A DNA stretch of 64,000 nucleotides from Acidobacteriota bacterium (GCA_025353165.1 JANXRE010000091.1:42339-106338); one strand, 5' to 3'. Positions 25,415 through 34,313 are shown, numbered from the stretch's first letter. The notes: a model not told the origin generated them from the letters alone. Program-made: numbers and translations.

Positions 25415-26016
25415 ATGCGGATTCTTGTAGCGGCGCTGTTCGCAGCGACTAAATATCTACGGCGATGACATCATTATTCCCCTTGAAAGCGGGAACATTG
25501 TCATTCGAGACGCTCGGTTTATCGGAATAGCAGAGTCAGATTCATACGTTCCAGAGTTGTTTTTCAGAGTTGAGAACCATACCTTGCTTCCGTGGTGGAC
25601 CGTCGATCTACAGTTCAACATGTCTGGGACCTGCAATGGAGGTAAACGGCAGCATTGGACAATTCCAGCAACAACCAGCTTAGGATGGAGCGAAGATCAC
25701 ATTGTTCAAAACGTGTACAAGGAGATAGTTGACTCCCTGAAAGGCAAGGTGGACGGATGCCGTGCTGATACGATCAAGGCCGTATTGGTTACTGCGACAA
25801 ACTCCAACCACCGTGTCGTCGGCACCGAGCAGGCCAAAAAAGGAAGCCGCTGACTTGGCACGGCGGAAGCAGGTGGCGGCAGAACAGAAAAGGAATCAAG
25901 CTGAAGGGGATGCTAAAGCCGCCGAAGGACGAAACAAGATTTGGGCCGCTTGTTCCGCGATCTACGAGAACACGGCTGATAAGAAGCTCAAAGATCTAAC
26001 AGTGAAAGAAGAATAA
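25415..26016 (+). pseudogene. Frameshifted small exported protein
   Basis: ATG 25415 opens a signal-peptide-like start (MRILVAALFAA); after about 11 codons the coding continues in another frame (NIYGDDIIIPLESGNIVI, then IAESDSYVPELFFRVENH), and near 25840 a run AAAAAAGG shifts it again into KEAADLARRKQVAAEQKRNQ and a helical, charged tail ending at TAA 26016. The restored protein would have about 190-200 residues: one beta domain plus a coiled-coil tail. Base composition is more A+T-rich than in neighbours. Function unknown. Two shifts make it a likely pseudogene, though the poly-A one could be a read error. Confidence 0.65.
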
Positions 26017-26145
26017 CAGGTTCGGACGTGTCAGAGCTTGGGCTTGTATCCGCCGCGGTGAAATGATATGAGACAGCCGCACCGAAAAATGTAGTGACAG
26101 CCCGAGGGCGTTACGACGGGTGTGCAAAGTCGATGGGAACTTCAA

Positions 26146-26486
26146 TCAGACTTTCCATACGATCCCCGGTGCCCGATCAGCATCCTTTCTCTTCGGGCAA
26201 TATCTTTTGATATGGCTGTTGATTACGTTGACTTCCAAGTAATGGGGCAAGCCTATCTCGTTTAAGAGTTCGTCTTCAACCACATTATCAAGATCCTTCT
26301 TCATCTGTTCATCACAGAGCGGGCCATTGCTTCGAGCGCCTTGATCCAGCCGTGCGGTGTAACCTGAAAATGCCAGTTCGAAGTCAAGCGCACGCAGCCG
26401 CCATCAGAAAGGGCCGTCCATGTCGTATCGAGAATCGGCTTGAACTGCGTCAGATCCGTATCGTATTCTTCACCGGGAGCGGCGCT
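26146..26486 (-). pseudogene. Decayed gene remnant of unknown function
   Basis: The minus strand reads coherently from about 26486: GEEYDTDLTQFKPILDTTW, then LSDGGCVRLTSNWHFQVTPH and GWIKALEAM. A frame change near 26318-26326 leads into CDEQMKKDLDNVVEDELLN and IGLPHYLEVNVINSHIKRY before TGA at 26146-26148. The pieces look like the C-terminal half of one protein with a winged-helix-like segment (FQVTPHGW). No start is found; upstream it runs into an unrelated remnant on the plus strand. The family was not recognised. Confidence 0.5.
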
Positions 26487-26804
26487 GCCACAACGGGCGG
26501 CGCGGCCGGAACCAACGTCGAGATGATCAGATTCTCGCTCGGCTACGACTTGTCGACCCAGAAACCGACGGCGATCGCCACGTTCATCTGTATCGCCAAG
26601 GCCGAGGCCGGCCAGTTCACCATTCCCTCTTGGGTTCTACTGGCGCTGCCGCCATCCTTTAGCCTTCTGGGTGTTTCGTTCGGAGGCTATCTGACCGTCA
26701 GCAACAGCGCCGTTCCGGTATCTTTCACGACGGCGGCGCCCGCTATCGACTTCGGACTACTAACGTTCGGCACCAGCAGCACCAAGAGCGTCACGTACCA
26801 GTAG
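26487..26804 (+). pseudogene. C-terminal fragment of a Solibacter-type exported beta protein
   Basis: The plus strand carries only the tail of a secreted protein: GSGAATTGGAAGTNVEMIRF, IAKAEAGQFTIPSWVLLALP and a last strand ending TKSVTYQ at TAA 26802-26804. Endings like this (a Cys/Ala-Gly-x-Phe-Thr-Ile-Pro strand, then a xTYQ terminus) are common in exported proteins of this group. The N-terminal and central parts are absent and the upstream bases belong to an unrelated minus-strand remnant, so the gene was cut. Its end overlaps the convergent radical SAM gene by 14 bp. Confidence 0.55.
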
Positions 26805-27810
26805 TCGCCTTGCGCGGCGGGCGCAGCCAATAGTGCGCAAGGCGCTCCACCAGCGGGAGCGCCTTGCGCACCACGTTTCCATGCAGCAGGAGGCTTCCCG
26901 CCACCAGCAGAGGATGCGGGATGGTGGTGCAGCATCGTGAGCAGATGTCGATCTCGCCCGCGCGTCCGGCCACGTGCAGCCGCCGCATCCGCCGCAGCTC
27001 GTCCGAATTCCAGATCTCCACGAGTGGCTGGCGGCCGATGTTGCCAACCGGAGCGCCGTCCAGCATATAGCTCTGGCAGCAGGGGTATGCGTCGCCGTTC
27101 CATTTCACGTACATCGGACCACGCCAGAGATAGTGGCAAGGATGCTTCCAGTCCTCCGCGGCGTGGCCCGAGTCCGGCTGCATCAGGTTGGTCTCATCCT
27201 CCTTGATGCGCACCTGGTCGACGCCCGGCACTGCCGACCAGAAGCGGACGAATTCGTCCACCTCGCCGGCATTGCGCTCCATCCGGACCATCTGCACCAC
27301 CACCTGGAGCTTCGACTTGCGCTCGTGCTTCATGCGGGCGAAGCGCACGAAGTTGTCCCGCACCTTTTCGAACCGGGCGCCCTTCCGGTAGAACTCGAAC
27401 GACTCCTTCGTCGCTCCGTCGAAGCTCAGCGTGATATGTGCCAGTTTCGAATCGAGGATGCGCGCCGCGGCGGCTTCATCCAGCAGCGTTCCGTTCGTCG
27501 AGAGCAGCGTGGCGATGCGATGGCGCGAACAGAACTCGATGCGGTCGAAGATCGCCGAATCCAGAAGCGGCTCGCCCAGTCCGATCAGCATCATGTGCTC
27601 GCCCGTCTGTCCGGACTCGCGCACCAGCCGCTCGAAGATTTCCGCCGGCATGTCCGCTTTCGGCTGTTGGTGCGTTTCCCGCGGACACATCGGGCAGTAC
27701 AGGTTGCACTTGGCGGTGGTTTCGACGATAAACTCGACCGGCAGTCCGTGAAGGCTCTCGTGGCCCCGCAAATATCCCCAGAGGAGCTTCGCCCGGTTTA
27801 AGGCGCGCAC
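26791..27810 (-). CDS. Radical SAM protein with SPASM-like C-terminus
   Basis: A 339-residue protein with the radical SAM cluster motif CNLYCPMC (Cys-x3-Cys-x2-Cys), the GEPLLDSAIF segment and LSFDGATKESFEFYRKGA in the barrel. The C-terminal part has further cysteines (YPCCQSY; ICSRCCTTIP) arranged as in SPASM auxiliary iron-sulfur domains. The start GTG at 27810 follows no strong ribosome site. Substrate unknown: SPASM enzymes modify peptides or sugars, but no precursor peptide is seen nearby. Divergent from the photolyase with 44 bp between. Confidence 0.85.
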   Translation of the reverse strand: MRALNRAKLLWGYLRGHESLHGLPVEFIVETTAKCNLYCPMCPRETHQQPKADMPAEIFERLVRESGQTGEHMMLIGLGEPLLDSAIFDRIEFCSRHRIATLLSTNGTLLDEAAAARILDSKLAHITLSFDGATKESFEFYRKGARFEKVRDNFVRFARMKHERKSKLQVVVQMVRMERNAGEVDEFVRFWSAVPGVDQVRIKEDETNLMQPDSGHAAEDWKHPCHYLWRGPMYVKWNGDAYPCCQSYMLDGAPVGNIGRQPLVEIWNSDELRRMRRLHVAGRAGEIDICSRCCTTIPHPLLVAGSLLLHGNVVRKALPLVERLAHYWLRPPRKATTGT

Positions 27811-27854
27811 TTGTTTTATTGTAGCTGTGCGATCTTCTCGGGCATCTAAAAGTC

Positions 27855-29177
27855 GTGGCGGAGCGCGTTCGGAAACTGAATGAAGAGCCGGTAAAGCAGG
27901 ACGGCGAATACGTCCTGTATTGGGCCCAGAGGAACCGGCGAGTCGATTCGAATCACGCGCTGCTGTACGCCGCCGCGCTGGCGAACGAGCGCGGTTTGCC
28001 GGTTTTGACTTACGAAGGCCTGACGTGTACTTATCCGTACGCGAGCGATCGGATCCACACCTTCATGCTCCAAGCCGTTCCCGGGACCGCCCGGCGGCTA
28101 AAAGCGCACGGTGTCGGGTACGTGTTCGACCTCAGCCGTTCGAAGGCGGACGCCGGCGATGCTCTGCACCGGCTGGCGGCGCGGGCCGCGGCCGTCGTCA
28201 CCGACGATTACCCGCTGTCCGCCGTTCCCCGGAGGTTCGACGTCGCGTGTTATGCGGTCGATTCGAGTTGCATTGTGCCCATGAACACATTCCCGAAGCG
28301 GGAATATGCGGCGTACACGATCCGGCCCAAGATCCATCGCGCGTTGCCCGATCACTTCCATGCCGCGGAACCTCTCAAAGTCAAACGTAAATGGAGTGGT
28401 GGGATTTCCGTCGAAGTCACCGAAAAGAATATTCCCGAATTGGTAGCCTCCTGCGAAATCGATCACTCGGTGCAGCCGGTGATCGGAGCGCAGGGCGGGC
28501 GGGTGGAAGCGGAGCGCCGATTGGAGCGGTTCCTCGAAGACCGCCTGCGCCGTTACGCCAGCGAGCGGAACGAGCCGTCCAACCACGCAACCAGTGGCAT
28601 GAGCCCCTACCTGCACTTTGGCCAGATGTCTTCTCTGGAGATTGCACTCGCGGCGCGCGCGTACGCCTCAGACGAGTTTCTCGAAGAACTGATCGTGCGC
28701 CGGGAACTCGCGTTCAACTTCGTGCGCAGCGTGGATAACTACGAGACTCTGGAGGCCCTGCCGAATTGGGCTCGCGCTACGCTGAAAGCGCACGACGACG
28801 ATCCGCGCAGCCCCTGCTACACCAGAGAGCGGATGGAAAGCGCCGCGACCTACGATCCGCTCTGGAACGCAACGCAAAAGGAACTGCTCCTCCGCGGTAT
28901 CATTCACGGCTACTATCGAATGTACTGGGGGAAGAAGATTATCGAGTGGTCTCCTACTCACCAGGAGGCGCTGTCCACGATGATCTATCTCAACGATCGC
29001 TATGCGCTCGATGGCCGCGATCCCAATGGCTACACGAACATCCTCTGGTGTTTCGGCCTGCACGACCGCCCGTGGTTCAACCGCCCCATCTTCGGCCAGA
29101 TACGATATATGTCGTTGGAAGGCATGAAACGCAAAACGGACACGGTCGCATACATTCAAGAAATCGACCAACTATGA
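27855..29177 (+). CDS. phr: Class II CPD photolyase
   Basis: A 440-residue deoxyribodipyrimidine photolyase that uses blue light and FADH- to split cyclobutane pyrimidine dimers. The class II pattern is clear: VLYWAQRNRRVDSNHALLYA at the N-terminus, SGMSPYLHFGQMSSLEIAL, then ELIVRRELAFNFV, HGYYRMYWGKKIIEW and YTNILWCFGLHDRPWFNRPI in the FAD-binding helical domain. GTG at 27855 is the apparent start. The stop overlaps the next gene by 4 bp. Length fits the 430-480 of the class. Confidence 0.94.
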   Translation: MAERVRKLNEEPVKQDGEYVLYWAQRNRRVDSNHALLYAAALANERGLPVLTYEGLTCTYPYASDRIHTFMLQAVPGTARRLKAHGVGYVFDLSRSKADAGDALHRLAARAAAVVTDDYPLSAVPRRFDVACYAVDSSCIVPMNTFPKREYAAYTIRPKIHRALPDHFHAAEPLKVKRKWSGGISVEVTEKNIPELVASCEIDHSVQPVIGAQGGRVEAERRLERFLEDRLRRYASERNEPSNHATSGMSPYLHFGQMSSLEIALAARAYASDEFLEELIVRRELAFNFVRSVDNYETLEALPNWARATLKAHDDDPRSPCYTRERMESAATYDPLWNATQKELLLRGIIHGYYRMYWGKKIIEWSPTHQEALSTMIYLNDRYALDGRDPNGYTNILWCFGLHDRPWFNRPIFGQIRYMSLEGMKRKTDTVAYIQEIDQL

Positions 29178-29989
29178 TCGTCGCTCTCACCGGCGCAGGC
29201 GGCTTCATCGGAACGCGGCTCGTCGAGCGGCTGCGGGACGAAGGGCATGAAGCGCGCGTAATTCCTCGCGGAGGCTCGAACGTCGACGGCGCCGATGGCG
29301 TGGTGAATCTCGCGGGCGAGCCTGTTTCACAGCGCTGGAACGACGACGTGAAGCGGCGCATTCGCGACAGCCGGATTCAAACGACGCAGCGGGTCGTGGA
29401 AGCCATCGCGAAGGCGGCCAAGCCTCCCCGCGTGCTCGTCTCGGCGTCGGCGGTCGGCTACTACGGCTCGCGCGGCGACGAGATTCTCGAGGAGAGTTCC
29501 GCGCCCGGCGAGGGCTTTCTGCCGGAGGTATGCGTTGCCTGGGAACGCGAAGCGAACGCAGCCCCGGCTCGAGTAGTGCTGCCGCGCATCGGAATCGTTC
29601 TTGGCGCCGGTGGAGGAATGTTGAAATCCGTGTCTCCGCCATTCAGGGCCGGCCTCGGTGGAAAACTCGCTTCGGGAAAACAGTGGATGTCGTGGATCCA
29701 CGTGGACGATCTCGTCGCGTTGATCCTGTTTGCCCTCACGAACGACAAAGTGAGCGGACCGGTGAATGCCGTCAGCCCGCAGCCGGTTCGCAATGCCGAC
29801 TTCACGACGGCGTTAGGCAGGGCACTGCGCCGGCCCACCATTTTCCCGACGCCGGCCTTCGCGTTGAGGTTGCTGTTCGGCGAGATGGCGGACGTGATCC
29901 TGGCCAGCAGCCGCGTCGTTCCTCGAAAAATCGGCCTGGAATACCGATATCCCGAGTTGAATCAGGCGCTTACGTCTATTTTTACGTAA
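29174..29989 (+). CDS. TIGR01777-family NAD(P)-dependent epimerase (SulA/YfcH type)
   Basis: A 271-residue extended short-chain dehydrogenase-like protein. The Rossmann motif is VALTGAGGFIGTRLVERL, followed by GVVNLAGEPVSQRWNDDVK, SASAVGYYG and GKQWMSWIHVDDLV, all hallmarks of TIGR01777. It is shorter than typical (about 300). The biochemical role of this family is unsettled. It is coupled to phr through a 4-bp ATGA overlap, which decided the start, and ends 6 bp before the convergent thiE. Confidence 0.88.
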   Translation: MIVALTGAGGFIGTRLVERLRDEGHEARVIPRGGSNVDGADGVVNLAGEPVSQRWNDDVKRRIRDSRIQTTQRVVEAIAKAAKPPRVLVSASAVGYYGSRGDEILEESSAPGEGFLPEVCVAWEREANAAPARVVLPRIGIVLGAGGGMLKSVSPPFRAGLGGKLASGKQWMSWIHVDDLVALILFALTNDKVSGPVNAVSPQPVRNADFTTALGRALRRPTIFPTPAFALRLLFGEMADVILASSRVVPRKIGLEYRYPELNQALTSIFT

Positions 29990-29995
29990 AGTACG

Positions 29996-30562
29996 CTATT
30001 TGGAAAAGAGGCTGATCCCGGCGACCCCCGCCACGCCGGCGTTTTCGCACAGATTGGTGTTCTCGACCGTAATTCCGCCCAGCGCAAATACCGGAATTCG
30101 TACTCCTGAACACACGCGCGCCAGTTCGCCGAGACCGCGCGGAGGAAGATCGCTCAGCTTCGAAATTGGCGCGAAAACAGGCCCAAAAACGATAAAACTT
30201 GCGCCCGACCGTTCCGCTCCGATCGCTTCCTCAAGAGTGTGCGTCGACACGCCGATCAGAAAATCCGGCGGAACCACGGCCCGCAATCGCGCGGCGGGGA
30301 TCGCATCGGACGGCAAATGCACGCCGTGCGCTCCGGTCGCGAGCGCGATATCCGCTCGCTCGTTCACGAGTATGCGAGTGTTCCACGGATTGGGCAGGTT
30401 CAATACGCGCCGGACAAGCGCCGCGAGTTCCCGGGCCGGCAGGTCTTTCTCGCGGATCTGAATCATGTCGATGCCGCCCGCCAGGTGCCGCGCGATCCGT
30501 TGCAAAAGAGCGTCGATACCGCCGGCCGATTTTCGATCCGTGATGTAGTAGCGCCGCGGCAC
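29996..30562 (-). CDS. thiE: Thiamine-phosphate synthase
   Basis: A 188-residue TIM-barrel enzyme that couples HMP-PP and HET-P to thiamine phosphate. Motifs: RYYITDRK, IQIREKDLPARELAALV, ILVNERADIALATGAHGVHL, IGVSTHTLEEA, FIVFGPVFAPISK and PVFALGGITVEN. A GTG start at 30562 is preferred because it begins at VPRRYYITDRK, sharing one base with the modC stop (TAGTG); longer starts would run through modC. At 188 residues it is a little under the family norm of 200-215. No TPP riboswitch is evident. Confidence 0.88.
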   Translation of the reverse strand: MPRRYYITDRKSAGGIDALLQRIARHLAGGIDMIQIREKDLPARELAALVRRVLNLPNPWNTRILVNERADIALATGAHGVHLPSDAIPAARLRAVVPPDFLIGVSTHTLEEAIGAERSGASFIVFGPVFAPISKLSDLPPRGLGELARVCSGVRIPVFALGGITVENTNLCENAGVAGVAGISLFSK

Positions 30563-31632
30563 TACACGACCTTCAACGCCGACGGCGGCAGTTCGATAAA
30601 CCACTCCTCGTTGGGTTTTGCCGACTGCGGATCGGGCGCCGCGCACTCCACCGCGATGTCGTTATCAAATTCGAGCCGCGTACCGTTGGCGGTGGGCGTA
30701 ATCCGCAGGAGCCGCGCCGCAATCTGGTGCGGCCCGGGCCGGCCCAGGCGCGGCACAGCGCTGAGACGCGAGGGCATCGCGCATAGGTGGACTCGGTCCC
30801 CGAGCAGGTGCCCCGGAAAATACGGCCCCTGAATCTCGCTCTCGCCAATCCGCAAACGGCTGGATTTTCTCGCCGGGTCAAGCGCCATGATCTCGGCCGG
30901 TATCAGATTATAGAGCCCCATCAGCCGCGCGACTTCCACATTCGCGGGCTGGTCCACTACCTCGCGCGGCGTTCCCGATTGCACAATCCGGCCGTCCCGC
31001 AAAATCAGCATCTCGTCGCCGAGCTCGAGACACTCGGCGAGATCGTGAGTAACCAGAACGATGGGTGTTTTAAACTCAGACCGCACCTGCCGCAGCACTC
31101 CGTACAGGTCCGCGCGCAGCGGCGCGTCGAGTCCCCGCGCGGGCTCATCCAGCAGCAGCACGGAGGGCGCGCCAATCAAGGCCCGCGCGATGGAGCAGCG
31201 CTGCTTCTGTCCTCCGGAAACCTCGTAGGGCTTACGCCCGGCGACATCCGCGATCCGGAACCGGTCGAGCATTTCGTTCACGCGCCGGTGACGTTCGAGC
31301 CGGGGGACGCGATCCGCCGCGAATTCGAGATTACGGCGGAGCGTCATGTGCGGAAACAGCGCGTAATTCTGGAAGACATAACCGCACTGCCGCTGCTGCG
31401 GCGTGAGGTGCACGCGCGCGTCGGCGTCAAACAAAATACGATCTTCCACCAGGATGCGTCCCGCGCCGGGGCGCTCGAACCCGGCGATGCAATCGAGGGT
31501 GAGCGTCTTGCCCGCGCCGCTCGGCCCGAACAGAACGGTTACGCCGCCCTTGGCGCGGAAGTCGATGTCGAGATTAAATCCGGCGGATTCCCGTCCCACT
31601 CGGAAGCTCTTGCTGATGCGCGCCTCGATCAT
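30562..31632 (-). CDS. modC: Molybdate ABC transporter ATP-binding protein ModC
   Basis: A 356-residue ABC ATPase. Walker A GPSGAGKTLTL, Q loop YVFQNYALFPHMTLRRNL, signature VSGGQKQRCSIARAL and Walker B VLLLDEPARGLDAPLR are all intact. About 120 C-terminal residues form a TOBE-like region (LRIGESEIQGPYFPGHLLGD) that in ModC binds oxyanion or regulates transport. The ATG at 31632 overlaps the modB stop by 4 bp. Partner modB identifies the system as molybdate- or tungstate-type, but no modA is adjacent, so specificity is inferred. Confidence 0.85.
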   Translation of the reverse strand: MIEARISKSFRVGRESAGFNLDIDFRAKGGVTVLFGPSGAGKTLTLDCIAGFERPGAGRILVEDRILFDADARVHLTPQQRQCGYVFQNYALFPHMTLRRNLEFAADRVPRLERHRRVNEMLDRFRIADVAGRKPYEVSGGQKQRCSIARALIGAPSVLLLDEPARGLDAPLRADLYGVLRQVRSEFKTPIVLVTHDLAECLELGDEMLILRDGRIVQSGTPREVVDQPANVEVARLMGLYNLIPAEIMALDPARKSSRLRIGESEIQGPYFPGHLLGDRVHLCAMPSRLSAVPRLGRPGPHQIAARLLRITPTANGTRLEFDNDIAVECAAPDPQSAKPNEEWFIELPPSALKVV

Positions 31633-32303
31633 ACGGGCCTGCGAGTGCCGAACGGGTTGGGGCTGAGCCGGTTGGCCAGGGCCAGGATCGCCAGCGCGAT
31701 CCCGGAGATGACGATCACCAGAATGCGAGCCAAAGCCCCGTTGCCGGACTCCACCGCATCGTAAATCGCGACGGCCACCGTCTGCGTCCGGCCGGGGATG
31801 TTGCCCGCGATCATGATGGTGACGCCAAAATCTCCGAGAGAACGCGCGAACGCCAGGGCGGCGGCGGCGGCGATGGGCCGCCGCGCCAGCGGGACCGTGA
31901 CGTTCCAAAAGATGCGCCATTCGGAAGCGCCGAGGGTGCGGGCCGCGCGCTCGTAGGAGCGATCGACCGATTCGAAAGCCGCCCGGGCCGACTTGATCAG
32001 CAGCGGCGCCGAATGGAACAGCGCCGCCACCACCGCGGCCTCCGCCGTGAAGACCAGCGGCGAACCGGTGATCCATTCGTAGAAACGGCCCACCGCCGTG
32101 TTCCTTCCGAAAACAACCAGCAGATAATAGCCGAGGACGGTAGGCGGCAAAACCAGCGGGAGCGTGATGGCGGCATCCAGCAGCTCCCGTCCGCGGAAGT
32201 CGCGACCGGCGAGAATGTGCGCGATGCCCAGACCCAGCACGAGCGCGATGCCGGTGGAGATGAGAGCCACCCGGAGGCTAAGCCACAGCGGGAACCAGTC
32301 CAT
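31629..32303 (-). CDS. modB: Molybdate ABC transporter permease ModB
   Basis: A 224-residue inner-membrane permease with five predicted helices. The N-terminus MDWFPLWLSLRVALISTGIA and the EAA-type coupling loop ERAARTLGASEWRIFWNVT match ModB/CysT-type permeases, as do PLVLPPTVLGYYLLVVFGR and SLGDFGVTIMIAGNIPG. It forms the channel of the oxyanion importer with ModC. The binding protein ModA is not next to it and must be encoded elsewhere if the system works. Confidence 0.88.
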   Translation of the reverse strand: MDWFPLWLSLRVALISTGIALVLGLGIAHILAGRDFRGRELLDAAITLPLVLPPTVLGYYLLVVFGRNTAVGRFYEWITGSPLVFTAEAAVVAALFHSAPLLIKSARAAFESVDRSYERAARTLGASEWRIFWNVTVPLARRPIAAAAALAFARSLGDFGVTIMIAGNIPGRTQTVAVAIYDAVESGNGALARILVIVISGIALAILALANRLSPNPFGTRRPV

Positions 32304-32336
32304 GGAAATGAACGTTTAGTTTAACAGGCCGGGACG

Positions 32337-32648
32337 CTATTCTCGCACCGAGTTAGCGGCGATGGCCGACTCGGACCGCTGGTGGCCCCGCTCGTCGAAA
32401 AGGAGGCGGCGAAGAGTCCGTAAATCGTTCAGGATGCGCTGATTTTTATTGGTGTGCAGCGAAAGTTGGTTCAGCTTGTGGAGCACTACCTGCAGCGCTT
32501 CCTGCCGGCGCGGCTGCGAATCCTTCCCGGCGGTCTTGCACAGATCGTCGACATCCAGCAGAGCCTCGTAAATGCTTTCCTGCAAGAGATCCATGAACTC
32601 CTGCGCGCTCTCTATGGAATCGAAAGGCTGGCCCAGATCTTGCCGCAT
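32337..32648 (-). CDS. Small helical protein of unknown function
   Basis: A protein of 103 residues from ATG 32648, or 118 from the upstream ATG 32693. It is almost wholly helical and charged: SIESAQEFMDLLQESIYEAL, LLDVDDLCKTAGKDSQ and LDRRRQ-like stretches such as NDLRTLRRLLFDERGHQR. No domain was recognised. It sits alone between modB and the divergent glycosyltransferase gene. The shorter start was chosen because the extra residues are Arg/Pro-rich and look unlike the rest. Confidence 0.6.
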   Translation of the reverse strand: MRQDLGQPFDSIESAQEFMDLLQESIYEALLDVDDLCKTAGKDSQPRRQEALQVVLHKLNQLSLHTNKNQRILNDLRTLRRLLFDERGHQRSESAIAANSVRE

Positions 32649-32701
32649 AACCCAGTATGCGCGATCAGGACGCGGCCGTGCGACGGATATCATAGATTCT
32701 G

Positions 32702-34309
32702 ATGAATGCGAATCCCCGCGTGCTGCTGGCCGTGGCGGGACTGGCTGTCATGGTGGCCATTCTCGCGTTTCAACCGGCGCCACCGGCTTTTCTCGCGGGA
32801 TGGGAATTCGCGGGCTGGATGGCACTCTCGGTCAGCGCCGGCGCAATGCTTCGAGGCCTGAGGAGAAAAGTGTTCTTCGGTTCGCGGCTGTCCTTGCATC
32901 AGGCGTTTTCCTTCGACGCGATTTTCCAGGCCGCCATTCTGTTCAACCCGCAATTGCCGTACCCGGATGTAGAGTCGGAGTTTCTCGCGCGGCATACGGG
33001 TTGGAGCCCGGAAGAGGTTGCGCCGTGGTTCCGTGTCCGGGAGGCGGCATCGCTGGCGATACCCTTATCGCTCTGCTCGGTAACGGCAATGCTGATGGGC
33101 GCGGCCTATTGGGCACTGGCGCTCGGGTTGGCCGCCATAGGCTGGACCGCTCACCGGCGCGGTTATCTCGCGCGTGAGCTCCGGGCGCGCTTTGTTCTGG
33201 CCATGGCGCTTGGCGTGGCGGCCACCATCGCGGAAGGGCTTCTGTTCACGGCCGCCGCGCGGGCCGTATCGCCCGCGGCCGAAACCGGGAGCGCGTTCCT
33301 TCTATACGCTGTCCTGCTGGCGGCGTACGAACTGTCACCGGCCCCGTTCACCCTTGGAGCGCTCGAGCTCGGGTGGTTGTCGGTATCGATTATCCCCGGC
33401 ATGCGCGCCCCCGGCCTCCTCATGGCCGAGGCTTATCGACTGTTTCGCGCAGTCCCCATGCTCCTGCTCGCGATTTTCTATCTGCCCCGTTATAAGATGT
33501 CGGTCCGCGACCTCTATGACAGCCGGCTTCCTCTCGCTCTGGCGCGAACCCGCCGGAAGCGCGGGGACGCTTCCGATCGCGCCGGCCCGCTTCTCTCGGT
33601 GGTTCTTCCCGCCTACAACGAAGTCGAACGGCTGCCTCGATACCTGCCGGGCGTCATCGAGTATTGCTCGGAACTGGCAGGGGGAGGGGAGGTGCTGGTG
33701 GTGGACGACGGCAGCCAGGACGAAACAGCGAGCTACGTCGAGTCGCTCGCCGCGACGGCGCCGGCCCTGCGCCTTATCCGCCAGCCCCGGAACATGGGAA
33801 AGGGCGCGGCCGTGCGCCGTGGCGTCATGGAATCGCAGGGACGCTACATTCTCTTCGCGGATGCCGACGGCGCGACGCCGATCGCCGAATGCTCCAAGCT
33901 GTTGCAGGCGGCCGAGGATGGCGCCGACGTGGTGATCGGGTCGCGCAAGGCGGCGGGCGGCTCAGTGCGACGGGACCGGTCGGCGCTTCGCGAGTTCATC
34001 GGCTCGACGTTTTACCGGATCACGAATCTACTGGCCGTGCCGGGCATCGGCGATACTCAGTGCGGATTCAAGCTTTTCAGAAAGGCCGCCGCGCAACGAA
34101 TTTTCCCCCAGCTTCGGGAAACGGGTTGGGCCTTTGACGTCGAGATTCTTTTCCTGGCCCAGAAGTTCGGGTTTTCCATCGATGAGATACCCGTGAACTG
34201 GACCGCCGTCGAGGGTTCTAAGGTTCGCGCGAAAGATGCGATTCACATGCTGGTCGCCCTGTTACGCATCCGGCGGCGTAGCGCCGGCATGACCGCAACC
34301 CAAAAGTGA
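32702..34309 (+). CDS. Membrane-anchored family 2 glycosyltransferase (DPM1/ALG5-like)
   Basis: A 535-residue fusion. The first 290 residues hold about six to eight hydrophobic helices; the C-terminal 240 form a GT-A domain: SVVLPAYNEVERLPRYLPG, VLVVDDGSQDETASYVES, the donor-binding FADADGATP and IGDTQCGFKLFRKAA. The domain resembles dolichyl- or undecaprenyl-phosphate glucosyl/mannosyltransferases, which charge a lipid carrier with sugar. The N-terminal membrane part looks like a UPF0104/flippase-type region, so charging and translocation may be combined in one protein; that is inference. It is followed by an alpha-galactosidase. Confidence 0.85.
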   Translation: MNANPRVLLAVAGLAVMVAILAFQPAPPAFLAGWEFAGWMALSVSAGAMLRGLRRKVFFGSRLSLHQAFSFDAIFQAAILFNPQLPYPDVESEFLARHTGWSPEEVAPWFRVREAASLAIPLSLCSVTAMLMGAAYWALALGLAAIGWTAHRRGYLARELRARFVLAMALGVAATIAEGLLFTAAARAVSPAAETGSAFLLYAVLLAAYELSPAPFTLGALELGWLSVSIIPGMRAPGLLMAEAYRLFRAVPMLLLAIFYLPRYKMSVRDLYDSRLPLALARTRRKRGDASDRAGPLLSVVLPAYNEVERLPRYLPGVIEYCSELAGGGEVLVVDDGSQDETASYVESLAATAPALRLIRQPRNMGKGAAVRRGVMESQGRYILFADADGATPIAECSKLLQAAEDGADVVIGSRKAAGGSVRRDRSALREFIGSTFYRITNLLAVPGIGDTQCGFKLFRKAAAQRIFPQLRETGWAFDVEILFLAQKFGFSIDEIPVNWTAVEGSKVRAKDAIHMLVALLRIRRRSAGMTATQK

Positions 34310-34313
34310 TAAA

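Noticed and set aside
26352..26486. N-terminal part of a plus-strand frame (MRCNLKMPVRSQ...) joined to the secreted-protein tail
   Set aside because: The minus strand of this stretch encodes a coherent unrelated remnant (LSDGGCVRLTSNWHFQ), so the plus-strand reading is its shadow.
29960..30000. TPP riboswitch near thiE or thiL
   Set aside because: No CTGAGA core or matching helices were found upstream of modB, thiE or the Hsp70-thiL operon.
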